Positions 8,229-16,200 of a stretch of DNA of 64,000 bases are shown piece by piece. The notes below the pieces were generated by a model that made no database searches, had not been told where the DNA came from, and saw nothing but the letters and a program-made list of their open reading frames with translations. This stretch comes from Granulicella rosea (GTDB lineage: Bacteria > Acidobacteriota > Terriglobia > Terriglobales > Acidobacteriaceae): NCBI RefSeq assembly GCF_900188085.1, contig NZ_FZOU01000008.1, positions 111,764 to 175,763 on the forward strand, read 5' to 3'. Every line of letters begins with the position of its first letter. Within the stretch, counting starts at the first letter, position 1. The position numbers and the translations under genes were made by a program.

Positions 8229-9071
8229 CGGTACTCTGCGTATCGATCCGACGCCGCGCCGATCCTGTGACGCAGGTTGCGGGCGTCGTTGAGCCTGACG
8301 TCGATATCTCGTTGGAAGATCTCGTTTTGCGGGCGGTAGTTTGTGTATCGAATGGCAGGACTTCGAGCCGCGCATCCTTCGGCGGTCAGTTCTTCCATGG
8401 GCCCAAAGCAGTAAATGAGGGTCCAAGGCGATGGCGGGCACGGTAGTTCCGGTATCGAAAGTTCATCCTGATCCACTATCTCCCTCTGAATCAGTGATTT
8501 CCCTACGGTAGTTTGTGTATCGAAGCAGAGAAGTTGTTGACCGGTAGTTCCGGTATGCATGCTCTTCAGGGCCCTACTCGCAGGAAGTCGTCCCTGATGG
8601 CTGCGGTAGTTCCGGTATGGATAAACTTGGAATTCCCTGCTAACAACCGCTTTTTGAGTCATATACGAGCAATGCATACCGGAAACTACGTCCGCGCAAC
8701 ATCCCCCGATCTCATGGAACAGGGGATTTTGGTACGGTGTTTCCGGTATGCATCCGGCGGCGGAGCGTGGCTCGGGAGTTCCGGTATGCATTCGACAAGG
8801 CAAAAGATGGGGTGTTTTGAGCTTCCACAGCTCTGCACAGGCTTCCACGTTTGTTCCGGTATTTGTCCACGTTTGTTCCGGTATCTTAGGGCGGTGTCTC
8901 CGGTATCGCGGTACGGTGTTTCCAGTACCCGGCGGCCCTGCTATTAAGGAAGCAAGAGAGTTTTCAAGAGAAGACCGGGAGAGTAATTCAGGTGGCAAGC
9001 TTTTCTACCGAAATCACAGAACAAATTCTCTTCCCGATGAGGATTGGATTCTTCGGTGGTTCCAGTATGCA
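8229..9071 (+). repeat. Iteron family, consensus CGGTAGTTCCGGTATGCAT
   Basis: Nineteen-base repeats beginning at 8229 (degenerate), 8334, 8441, 8506, 8542, 8604, 8672 (inverted), 8735, 8773, then 8848, 8870, 8892, 8914, and one at 9054. The 3' end is either GCAT or CGAA, and the centre is TTCCG or TTGTG. The last clustered four have their 10-base cores at 8853, 8875, 8897 and 8919, exactly 22 bp apart, i.e. on one face of the helix. This is the architecture of iteron-controlled plasmid origins, and the adjacent gene is a RepA_C initiator. Confidence 0.8.
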
Positions 9072-9089
9072 AAAGGGTTGCTTTTATAT

Positions 9090-9249
9090 GTACACACGTG
9101 TGTATACAGGTACGCATCCTAGTATTGTGCACATACTGTGTCGCACACGTTTCTGCACACGGTATATTCATTACAGGAAACTTGCTTTATCCAAGTTCTG
9201 GATGGCGTACCGTGTACATATTGTGTTGCACACAGTATGTACACACGTG
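9090..9249 (+). promoter_or_regulatory. Palindrome-rich parA promoter/centromere candidate
   Basis: It contains a 14-bp palindrome TACACACGTGTGTA (9091-9104), TGTGCACA (9126-9133), two GCACACG heptamers 12 bp apart (9143, 9155), and a 29-base imperfect palindrome at 9214-9242 (7-bp perfect outer arms). GTACACACGTG occurs twice (9090-9100 and 9239-9249). It ends just before the parA ribosome-binding site. Such arrays serve as operator and centromere for small-ParA systems. Confidence 0.6.
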
Positions 9250-9278
9250 GGCACGCATGTAGCGAAAGGACAAACGAA

Positions 9279-9947
9279 ATGCCGGTCATTGTCGCCGCAA
9301 ACCCCAAGGGCGGAAGCGGAAAATCCACCAGTTGCATCGTGCTTGGCACGACGCTTGCCGCACGTGGAGCAACCGTACGCATCATCGACGCGGACCCGCA
9401 GCGAACGCTCGGCCGCTGGGCGGAGGGCAAGAGCATCCACCGGGAGATCGTCACCACGCCGCGCGCGGGCGAGGATCTGACCGACCTGATCGACACGCTT
9501 GCCACCGAGGTTCAGTTCGTCATCATCGACGTGCAGGGCACGGCCAACCAGGAGATGGCAGCGGCGATGTCGCGGGCCGATCTGGTGCTGATTCCGATGC
9601 AGGCCAAAACCGCGGACGCCGAGGTCGCGACGCGCGCCATCGGCCTGCTGCGTTCGCAGGAGAAGCTGTTCAAGCGCAAGATTCCGCACGCAATCATCTT
9701 CATGCGGACGAGCCCGATCATCGTCACGCGCGAGGAGAAGGAGATCCGCGAGAGCATCGCGAATGCTGGGATCCCGCGCTTCAAGGCCGGGTTGAACGAG
9801 CGCACGGCCTTCTCGCATATGTTCGCCCAGAAGGCGGGGCTGGGGGAGTTGACGCCGGCCGAGACAAACGGGTTGATCGCCGCGCGTGTGAACGCGGAGG
9901 CCTTCACTGCCGAGGTGATCGAGGTTCTGCGAAAGGGGATTGCATGA
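9279..9947 (+). CDS. parA: ParA-family partition ATPase (small, type Ib-like)
   Basis: A 222-residue protein, ATG 9279 preceded by AAAGGA. It opens with the deviant Walker A, ANPKGGSGKSTSC (residues 7-19), has Walker A' around DADPQRT, and a Walker B strand FVIIDVQGTA. It lacks an N-terminal HTH, as in the small type Ib ParA proteins, where the partner protein represses the operon. It would move the replicon by ATP-dependent nucleoid binding. The downstream gene overlaps its stop by ATGA, the usual layout for a ParA/centromere-binding-protein pair. The longer open frame upstream runs through the palindromes and is not coding. Confidence 0.9.
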   Translation: MPVIVAANPKGGSGKSTSCIVLGTTLAARGATVRIIDADPQRTLGRWAEGKSIHREIVTTPRAGEDLTDLIDTLATEVQFVIIDVQGTANQEMAAAMSRADLVLIPMQAKTADAEVATRAIGLLRSQEKLFKRKIPHAIIFMRTSPIIVTREEKEIRESIANAGIPRFKAGLNERTAFSHMFAQKAGLGELTPAETNGLIAARVNAEAFTAEVIEVLRKGIA

Positions 9948-10309
9948 CGCTCAAGACGGATCCATTTGCCGATCTGGCGGATTTTGCGCCGAAGCCGAAG
10001 CCAGCCGTCGCGCCCAAGCCCGCGCCGATTCCGGTGGCGCCCGCTCCCGCGCTGGTGAATGAAGCTGCGGGGCTGACGATTTTGGCTGAGAAGCACGGCT
10101 TTTCGATCAACAACCTGGAGGAGCAGCGCCGGACCTTTCGTGGCCGCAGAAGCTCGCGCGCGCCGAAGACGATGCCCATCACGATGCGTGTGCGCGTGGC
10201 GGATTGGAACCGCTTTCAGGAGTTCTGCGAGCTGAACGAATATACGGTCGCGGAGGGTTTTGAGCTGCTGGCACGCATGATTCCGCAGGCTGAAGGGCCC
10301 CCGAAATAG
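9944..10309 (+). CDS. Probable centromere-binding partner of ParA (small, RHH-like)
   Basis: A 121-residue protein whose ATG overlaps the parA stop (ATGA), so the two are translationally coupled. Residues 1-45 are proline/alanine-rich and probably disordered (KPKPAVAPKPAPIPVAPAPA). Residues ~65-85 are basic (FRGRRSSRAPKTM), and residues 82-115 (PITMRVRVADWNRFQEFCEL then a second helix) look like a strand-helix-helix unit of a ribbon-helix-helix DNA-binding fold. A flexible basic tail plus RHH is the plan of ParG/omega-type partners. No ParB (Spo0J) motifs are present. Function is inferred mainly from position. Confidence 0.6.
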   Translation: MTLKTDPFADLADFAPKPKPAVAPKPAPIPVAPAPALVNEAAGLTILAEKHGFSINNLEEQRRTFRGRRSSRAPKTMPITMRVRVADWNRFQEFCELNEYTVAEGFELLARMIPQAEGPPK

Positions 10310-10370
10310 GTGCGCGTTTGCGCAGGAATGGAGCGGCGCGCTTTGAGCCTGAGGCGCTTCGAACGAGAAG

Positions 10371-10398
10371 CGAGCCCCTGGCTTCGCTCAGGATGACA
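10371..10398. repeat. Dispersed intergenic repeat, partial type A copy
   Basis: CCCCTGGCTTCGCTCAGGATGAC, the right half of a type A element, between the par operon and ruvX and just after the ruvX stop. Confidence 0.55.
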
Positions 10399-10849
10399 GA
10401 TCGGTGGGGAGTCGAGACCGGACGGCGGCCTGCTCCCGAGCCTGCATCCAGGCCTCGAGGATGACGACGGCGGCGACCTGATCGATGATGGACTTGCGGT
10501 CGCGTTTGTCGTGTCCGGCCTCGTCGAGGATCTCGTGGGCGACGTGCGAGCTGAGCCGTTCGTCGAAGAGCCATACCGGAACTACCGTACGCTCGCGCAA
10601 TGCGGCGGCGAACTCCTGCACCCTGGCGGCCCAGGGGCTGAGGTCACCGGACATATGCAGCGGGTTGCCGACGACGACTGCGGTGACCTCGTGTCGCCGA
10701 ATGAGACGGACGAGGTTGCGGAGGTCTTCGCCGGGCGATCTGCGCCAAAGCGTCAGCAGCGGTTGCGCGGTGTGGCCGAGGGGGTCCGTCAGTGCGACGC
10801 CGATCCGCACCTTGCCTACATCGAGCGCCATGACGCGACCGTTTGCCAT
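10388..10849 (-). CDS. ruvX: Putative pre-16S rRNA nuclease / Holliday-junction resolvase-like YqgF
   Basis: A 153-residue protein beginning MANGRVMALDVGKVRIGVAL; longer in-frame starts add residues with no family match. The RNase H-like core is complete: ALDVGKVRIGVALTD (first Asp), VVVGNPLHMSGD, PVWLFDERLSS (DER motif) and the final acidic residue in KSIIDQVAAVVIL. YqgF processes the 5' end of pre-16S rRNA in E. coli and is nearly universal on chromosomes, so its place beside a plasmid-type replicon is notable. The codons for residues TVVPVW contain an exact 17-bp copy of the iteron core (10571-10587). It is convergent with the par operon. Confidence 0.88.
   Translation of the reverse strand: MANGRVMALDVGKVRIGVALTDPLGHTAQPLLTLWRRSPGEDLRNLVRLIRRHEVTAVVVGNPLHMSGDLSPWAARVQEFAAALRERTVVPVWLFDERLSSHVAHEILDEAGHDKRDRKSIIDQVAAVVILEAWMQAREQAAVRSRLPTDLSS
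10571..10587 (-). repeat. Iteron copy inside the ruvX coding sequence
   Basis: On the minus strand this reads CGGTAGTTCCGGTATGG, identical over 17 bases to the iteron at 8604-8620. It lies about 1.5 kb from the clustered iterons and in inverted orientation relative to most of them. Confidence 0.7.
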
Positions 10850-10890
10850 GGATCGAGTGTAGCCGCACGCGCAGGGCAAACAAAGCGAAA

Positions 10891-10918
10891 GCAGATCCTC
10901 TTCGAGGACGACAAACAA
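10891..10918. repeat. Dispersed intergenic repeat, type B copy
   Basis: GCAGATCCTCTTCGAGGACG then ACAAACAA: the short palindromic variant (GATCCTCTTCGAGGA forms a tight hairpin). It lies between the GH105 stop and the ruvX start. Confidence 0.6.
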
Positions 10919-10937
10919 GAGAAAGGAACAACAGCGG

Positions 10938-12104
10938 TTATTTCTTTCCCAGCTTTACGATCTCCGACCCGGCCAGCAGGAAGGCGCCCACGCCGTAGAC
11001 GTAGCTGCTCGAAGGCTTCACGGCGGCGGGCGCGGCGCCGACGGGCTGGATGTCGCCGAGCCGGCCGTCGGCATAGATGTGCTTCGTCATGCCGGCCCAG
11101 CCTTTGGTGACGACTGGCAGGTACTGTTTTCGGTTGAGCAGGTGGTGGTTGATGCCCCATGCGATGCCGTAGGTGAAGAAGGCGGAGCCGGAGATCTCGG
11201 GCTGTTCGTAGGCGGCGGGGTCCAGCAGGCCGGAGCGCCAGAGGCCGTCGGGTTGCTGCAGTCCGGCGACACGCTCGGCCATCTCGCGGAACTGCTGCTC
11301 GTACTTGGCCCGGGTGGGGTAGTCGGCGGGCATGTTCTCGAGCACGGTGGCAAGGCCGGCGAGCACCCAGCCGTTGCCGCGCGCCCAAAAGAGCTTCTTG
11401 CCGTTGGCCTCGGCGCGTTTGAAGTAGGTATCGTCACGGAAGTAAAGGCGCTCGGCGGGGTCGTAGAGGTAGGCCGAGGTCTCCCACCACTCCTTGTCCA
11501 TATAGTCGAGGTACCTGCGGTCGTGTGTGACCTTCGCCATCTCGGTGAGGACGGGCGGGGCCATGAAGAGGGCGTCGCACCACCACCAGAGTTTTTTGGC
11601 GGGATCGTCCGGGCGGACGACCAGGCGGTCGAGAATCTCCTTCGTCATGGCGATGCGTTCGGGCGCGGGGTTATCTATATATAGTTCGAGGTAGGCGCGA
11701 CCGATGGCCTCGTCGTCGGCGTGAGGGAAGCGGTTGTCGACGAGCTGCCAGTGGAAGTGCTCGGCCATGCGGAGCACGGCGTCTTTATACTTCGGGTCGC
11801 CGGTGGAGCGCGAGGCCTCGAGCAGGCCGGAGTAAAGGGCGGCGAAGGTCCAGAGCTGGTTGAACCGAGGCTCGCCGGTGCGGATCTGCCAGTCGGCGAC
11901 CTTGCGCATGGCCTTGTGGACGCTGGCCTTGTCGGTCGCGGGGGAGAGATCCGTGGCAAGCGGGCCGGGGTTGTCGGGGGAGTCGCCTGCGGCGATCTTT
12001 TCGAGGTCTGCCTTGGATGGCGGCTTCGGGGCATCCTGCGCGAAGACCGGGAGGGTGACGGCGAAGAAAAGCGCGCCTGCGAGGATGGGGCGACGGATCG
12101 GCAT
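10938..12104 (-). CDS. GH105 unsaturated uronyl hydrolase, secreted
   Basis: A 388-residue protein with a Sec signal peptide (MPIRRPILAGALFFAVTLPVFAQ). The (alpha/alpha)6-barrel signature is present: WTFAALYSGLLEASRSTGD, the catalytic Asp region FPHADDEAIGRAYLEL, LWWWCDALFMAPP and WARGNGWVLAGLA. GH105 enzymes release 4-deoxy-unsaturated uronic acid from the non-reducing end of oligosaccharides made by polysaccharide lyases (rhamnogalacturonan, ulvan or others). The gene lies 17 bases after the GH2 gene on the same strand, so the two form an operon. A paralogue lies at 49770-50990; both share the N-terminal NPGPLATDLS segment. The exact linkage cleaved cannot be read from the sequence. Confidence 0.9.
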   Translation of the reverse strand: MPIRRPILAGALFFAVTLPVFAQDAPKPPSKADLEKIAAGDSPDNPGPLATDLSPATDKASVHKAMRKVADWQIRTGEPRFNQLWTFAALYSGLLEASRSTGDPKYKDAVLRMAEHFHWQLVDNRFPHADDEAIGRAYLELYIDNPAPERIAMTKEILDRLVVRPDDPAKKLWWWCDALFMAPPVLTEMAKVTHDRRYLDYMDKEWWETSAYLYDPAERLYFRDDTYFKRAEANGKKLFWARGNGWVLAGLATVLENMPADYPTRAKYEQQFREMAERVAGLQQPDGLWRSGLLDPAAYEQPEISGSAFFTYGIAWGINHHLLNRKQYLPVVTKGWAGMTKHIYADGRLGDIQPVGAAPAAVKPSSSYVYGVGAFLLAGSEIVKLGKK

Positions 12105-12121
12105 GGGTGTCCTCGAAAAAG

Positions 12122-14638
12122 TTACGTGATCGTATGAAACGCGGCTGGCAGACCTTCGGCGGCGATGCCCAGGGTAGAGGCGCCGCCTCTGCGTTCGAGC
12201 GTGATGCGCGCGCGGCCGTTCGAGAGCTGGACGACGCGCGAACCGGAGGCGGTGCCGAAGTTGTCGATCAGCACGCCAGCGCCTGCGAGCGAGAAGCGGA
12301 CCTGCAGGCGAGAGTCGAGGCAGAGCACGCCTTCGGCGTCGTGGAGCGTCGCCTCGACCGTCGTGGTCTTCGCGGTGGTGGCGATCGTTTTCAACTCAAA
12401 TGCGGCGGGCGCGGCCCAGCTCTCGGTCTGGTAGGCGAAGTCGATCGTGTCCGAGACCTCTTTGCCGGCGGCGTTCCTGGCAACGACGCGCAGGGTGTTC
12501 CTGCCGGGCTGGAAGGGAAGCATCCAGCGCAGGCCGGCGCAGGGGAAGTCGTCGATGGCGCGCTTCTTTACTCCGCAGGACTTGCCGTTGAGGAAGAGTT
12601 CGGCGGTCTGGCAGTTGGAGTAGACCCGGACCATGCGCGGCTGATCGGCTTTGCCCCAGCGGACGGGCCAGCTATGGCCGTACAACCGCACCATTGGGTC
12701 GGTTGCCGGATCGGTCCAGTAGGACTGGAAGACGTAGAAGGCCTCCTTGGGCGTCAGGTCGCGCTCGACGAGGCCCTTCTGGTTCATGCGTGGGATGGGA
12801 TTTTCGACCCGCAGCGGGGTGGTGAAGTCCTTGAAGATCCACTGCGCGGCGCCGGTCAGCCAGGGCAGTTGCTCCTGCGTCTTCAGGTGCCAGTCGAAGA
12901 GCTCGCAGGCGTAGGTCTCGGACCAGTCGCCATCGCGGGAGAAGCGCGCCGGGCCGCCGGTGGACTGGTAGGCGAGACCGACCTCGGCGGTGTTCTGGGT
13001 CGCGGCGACGGCGGCTGGGTCGAGCTGCTCGGCGTGGCGGCCGGTGTGGCTGTCGGCGCCCCACTCGATGTGGATCATGTGTTTGACGCGGTTGCGCTCT
13101 TTTTCGAGCGACTTCTGGTAGTCGGTGTAGCGGCCGCCGTACCAGCCGGCCCAGATCGACGGCGAGTAGACGTCGGGGATGTCGCGCGCGAAGTCGCAGC
13201 GGCGAAAGCTGGTCATGCGCGTGGGGTCGAGCGCGTGGGCGAGGTCGCGCAGTTCGGTCATCAGGTCGCGGATGGCCTGTTTGGCGCTGGCTTCGTCAGG
13301 ACTGGCGGTGTACTCGTTCGGCCAGTCGTCCTCGTTGCCGAGACCCCACATCAGCACGCAGGGGTGATTCTGGTGCTGGTCGATGAGGTTGTGGAGCTTT
13401 TCGCGGGCCATGGCCTTGAAGGGTTCGCCGGCGACGCCTGAGCGGCACCAGGTCAGCTCCTCCCAGACGAGCAGGCCGAGCTCGTCGCAGAGTTCGAGCA
13501 CGAGGCGGTTCTGCTGGTAGTGGGCGAGCCGGATGAAGTTGGCGCCCATGCTCTTGATGAGCTGCATCTCCTGTCGAATCAATGCGTCGGGCAGTCCGGC
13601 GGCGAGCCCGGCGTGATCTTCGTGGCGGTGAGTGCCGCGCAGGAGCAGCCGTTCGCCGTTCAGCTTGAAGGGGCCGTGCTCGACCCACTCGGTGTGGCGG
13701 ACGCCGAAGCGCTCGGTCGTGGTGTGGTCGCCGACGGTGACGCGTGCGGTGTAGAGCCTTGGCGTTGCGGGCGACCAGAGCTCGGGGGCGTCGAGCGTGA
13801 GGGTGGTGAGGTGGCCGTCGCCTGGGAATCCGCCTTCGTTCGCGTTCCACTGGGTCGTTGCCCGGTGCAGGCTGCGGCCAGTGGGCGAGAGAACTTCGGT
13901 GGTCACGGCCTGACCGGGCTGCGGCAGGGCGGTGGCGAGGAAGCGGCAGGAGACGGTGACCTTCGCGGACTTGAGGTCGCTTGCGACGACGGAGCGGATG
14001 TGGACCGCCTCCACCGCGACGGCCGGGACGTAGACGAGCGAGACCGGGCGGTAGAGGCCGCCGTAGAGCGAGAAGTCCGACAGGTCGGAAGGCAGGCGCT
14101 GCAGGTCGGGAGAGTTGTCGGTCTGGACGGTGAGGCGGACGCCCTGCCCGTCGGGTTTCGCGGCGGCGATCAGGCCGGTGATGTCGAGCAGGAACTCATC
14201 GTACCCGCCGACGTGTTTGCCGGCGAACTTGTCACCGATCCAGACCTGCGCGGCCTGTCCGGCGCCGAGGAAGTGGAGCAGCGTCCTGCCGCCGGGGTAG
14301 GGGTTGGCCGGCTGCAGGTGGGTGCGGTACCAGGCCTGTCCGCGGTACATGGGCTGGTCGGGGTCGCAGCCGTCCTGCGCGTTGAAGCAGTGGGGCAGGG
14401 TGACGGAGGCGAAGGAGGCGATCTCCTCGCCGCGCCAGGCCTCCCAGGGGCCGTCGAGCGCGCCGCGAAAGAACTCCCATCCGGTGTCGAGGCGGGCGCT
14501 CGAAACGCCGGGATTCGCAGGGTCGACGAAGCGGAGCAGAGAGGCAGCCGGGGCCTGCGACGCGGCGGTGGCGAACGCGACGGCGGCCGTGCGGGAGAGG
14601 AACGAGCGGCGTGTAAGCCGGGGCAGCAGGCTGGGCAT
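12122..14638 (-). CDS. GH2 beta-glycosidase (beta-galactosidase/glucuronidase-like), Tat-exported
   Basis: An 838-residue protein. The start is ATG 14638, after an AAGG sequence; the frame continues upstream without similarity. Residues 8-30 are a twin-arginine signal (RLTRRSFLSRTAAVAFA). Then come the GH2 sugar-binding, Ig-like and TIM-barrel domains: SLYGGLYRPV and GVRHTEW, with acid/base Glu in MWGLGNEDDW and the probable nucleophile Glu in MIHIEWGADSHTG. C-terminal Ig-like domains (DUF4982-like) follow. It probably removes a terminal beta-linked galactose or uronic acid. Cotranscribed with the GH105 gene, it could handle galactan or arabinogalactan side chains of pectin. The substrate is not determined. 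Confidence 0.88.
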   Translation of the reverse strand: MPSLLPRLTRRSFLSRTAAVAFATAASQAPAASLLRFVDPANPGVSSARLDTGWEFFRGALDGPWEAWRGEEIASFASVTLPHCFNAQDGCDPDQPMYRGQAWYRTHLQPANPYPGGRTLLHFLGAGQAAQVWIGDKFAGKHVGGYDEFLLDITGLIAAAKPDGQGVRLTVQTDNSPDLQRLPSDLSDFSLYGGLYRPVSLVYVPAVAVEAVHIRSVVASDLKSAKVTVSCRFLATALPQPGQAVTTEVLSPTGRSLHRATTQWNANEGGFPGDGHLTTLTLDAPELWSPATPRLYTARVTVGDHTTTERFGVRHTEWVEHGPFKLNGERLLLRGTHRHEDHAGLAAGLPDALIRQEMQLIKSMGANFIRLAHYQQNRLVLELCDELGLLVWEELTWCRSGVAGEPFKAMAREKLHNLIDQHQNHPCVLMWGLGNEDDWPNEYTASPDEASAKQAIRDLMTELRDLAHALDPTRMTSFRRCDFARDIPDVYSPSIWAGWYGGRYTDYQKSLEKERNRVKHMIHIEWGADSHTGRHAEQLDPAAVAATQNTAEVGLAYQSTGGPARFSRDGDWSETYACELFDWHLKTQEQLPWLTGAAQWIFKDFTTPLRVENPIPRMNQKGLVERDLTPKEAFYVFQSYWTDPATDPMVRLYGHSWPVRWGKADQPRMVRVYSNCQTAELFLNGKSCGVKKRAIDDFPCAGLRWMLPFQPGRNTLRVVARNAAGKEVSDTIDFAYQTESWAAPAAFELKTIATTAKTTTVEATLHDAEGVLCLDSRLQVRFSLAGAGVLIDNFGTASGSRVVQLSNGRARITLERRGGASTLGIAAEGLPAAFHTIT

Positions 14639-14854
14639 GAGGGCCTTTTCAAGTCGATAAGCCGCCGGTCCGCAGGGGGCAGGTGGCTGAACGTAACCTT
14701 CGCGCATTCTGCGACCGCGAGCAAGTGACTCACGGTTTGTTTTTGGTGGCGCGGGCAATTCCTTTTAGAATGTGTGCTTTGAACGGTGTGCCGAGGTTGT
14801 GACAAACGTCTCTTGCAGCCGCCGGAGACAACGCAGTATGATGCGCAGATCGTG

Positions 14855-16126
14855 ATGAATGCAGTGAATGCGGCGTGGGAGACCTGGCGGCCGGAGACCC
14901 GAGCCGACCGGGACGCCGTCCTGCTGGAACTCGAAGAGGTGCTGACCAGCCCGCATTTTTGTAACAGTAAACGCTATCCAGCTCTGCTGCGCTACATCGT
15001 CGAAAGTACGCTTTCGGATCGCGTGGAGCACCTGAAGGAGCGTACGCTGGGCATCGAGGTCTTCCAGCGGCCACCTTCCTACGATACCAACACCGACACC
15101 GTCGTACGCTACACGGCGGGCGAGGTGCGCAAGCGTCTGTCGCTTTATTATCATGAACATGGCCGCAAGGCGCGCATCCAGATCTCGCTTCCGGCGGGGT
15201 CCTACGTGCCGGAGTTTCTGCGCGCCGTGGACGAGCCCGCGGAGGAGCCTGCGCCAGCTCCCGCGGTCCATGCGGAGTCCGAGACGGCGCTGTATCTGGA
15301 GATGGTTCCGCAGTTTGCGGCGGCAGCTCCGATTGCGCCGGTCGCCCCCGCTGCGCCCGTGTTTGTCCTGCCCTGGCTGCGGCGTCGCTGGCTGGCGTAC
15401 GCGGTGGCGGTGCTGCTGGTGCTGCTTGCGGGGCTGGGCTGGCGCTATCATGCGGTCACCCGGCCGACCGCGATGGACGAGTTCTGGTCGCCGATTCTAC
15501 GCGACCACGAGCAGACGCTGGTGCTGGCGGGCGGGGTGTACTTCAAGCCGACGAACTTTTCCGGCGTGCAGACGGCAGGCAAGGACGTCGAGTACCCATT
15601 CGTCTCCATGCAGCAGGCGCTGGCGCTGGCGAAGGTGAGCGGTAACCTGGAGCGCGCGGGCGCGAGCTACCAGATGCAGCCCTCCGCCTCGACCGCGCTG
15701 ACCGACATGCGCGAGCGGCCGGTGGTGTCGATCGGCGGATACAACAACGACTGGACGATCCGGCTTACGCAGCCGTTGCGGTTCTCGTTCGCGCCGACAG
15801 GTACGGCGCGGATCGTCGACCGCGAACATCCGGAGACGGCGCTCGCTCGCGATACCTCCATCCCGTATTCGAGCGCGGACGACTATGCGCTGGTGGCGCG
15901 TTTTCGCGACCGGAATACGGACTCGGTCGTGCTGGTTCTGGCGGGGTTGGGACGCAACGGCACGGAGGCTGCGGCGCAGTTCGTCACCAGTCCGCACTAC
16001 ATGCAGTTGCTGCGGGACCAAGTGGGCGGCGACCTGGCGAAGAAGAACGTCGAGGTGGTGCTGAAGGTTGGGGTGATCGAGGGCAAGACGGGCGCCCCGG
16101 CGGTGCTTTCGGTCCATGTCTGGTAG
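14855..16126 (+). CDS. Membrane-anchored protein with N-terminal winged-helix-like domain
   Basis: A 423-residue protein from ATG 14855; a GTG at 14786 would add 23 residues, and neither start has a clear ribosome-binding site. Residues ~25-120 (HFCNSKRYPALLRYIVE ... GEVRKRLSLYY ... IQISLPAGSYVPEF) match the N-terminal DNA-binding-like domain found in many Acidobacteria membrane regulators, where a short proline/alanine linker (130-170) leads to one transmembrane helix (about 179-196). The ~220-residue C-terminal part lies across the membrane and has no family I recognise. It may be a one-component sensor that binds DNA from the membrane. It starts 216 bases from the divergent GH2 gene. Confidence 0.6.
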   Translation: MNAVNAAWETWRPETRADRDAVLLELEEVLTSPHFCNSKRYPALLRYIVESTLSDRVEHLKERTLGIEVFQRPPSYDTNTDTVVRYTAGEVRKRLSLYYHEHGRKARIQISLPAGSYVPEFLRAVDEPAEEPAPAPAVHAESETALYLEMVPQFAAAAPIAPVAPAAPVFVLPWLRRRWLAYAVAVLLVLLAGLGWRYHAVTRPTAMDEFWSPILRDHEQTLVLAGGVYFKPTNFSGVQTAGKDVEYPFVSMQQALALAKVSGNLERAGASYQMQPSASTALTDMRERPVVSIGGYNNDWTIRLTQPLRFSFAPTGTARIVDREHPETALARDTSIPYSSADDYALVARFRDRNTDSVVLVLAGLGRNGTEAAAQFVTSPHYMQLLRDQVGGDLAKKNVEVVLKVGVIEGKTGAPAVLSVHVW

Positions 16127-16153
16127 TTTTTTCTGGCTCTGGCAGAAGCGACG

Positions 16154-16182
16154 GCAGATCCTCTTCGAGGATGACAAACAAG
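16154..16182. repeat. Dispersed intergenic repeat, type B copy
   Basis: GCAGATCCTCTTCGAGGATG then ACAAACAAG, nearly identical to the copies at 10891 and 25985. It ends 18 bases before the NIPSNAP start codon. Confidence 0.65.
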
Positions 16183-16200
16183 AAGACAGGGGCCACTTCG

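Larger units (their letters stand above)
8188..9278. other. Candidate replication origin and par region, non-coding
   Basis: About 1.1 kb without a convincing gene, between repA and parA. The left 750 bp hold degenerate and intact iterons. The stretch 8930-9200 is visibly richer in A/T than its surroundings and could be the unwinding element. The last 200 bp are packed with palindromes built from CACACG/TGTGC units upstream of parA. Open frames crossing the region on either strand are made of the repeats themselves and have no recognisable family. Confidence 0.6.

Noticed and set aside
8229..8930. CRISPR array
   Set aside because: Repeats are short, partly degenerate, irregularly spaced over most of the region, include an inverted copy, and no cas gene is present; a RepA initiator next door fits iterons better.
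8144..8998. 284-codon minus-strand open frame across the iteron region
   Set aside because: It is composed of the repeats (recurrent MHTG/YRNYR-type peptides from the iteron), overlaps the repA 3' end and has no ribosome-binding site or known domain.
9187..9195. DnaA box (TTATCCAAG)
   Set aside because: Two mismatches from TTATCCACA and isolated; not enough to claim DnaA binding.
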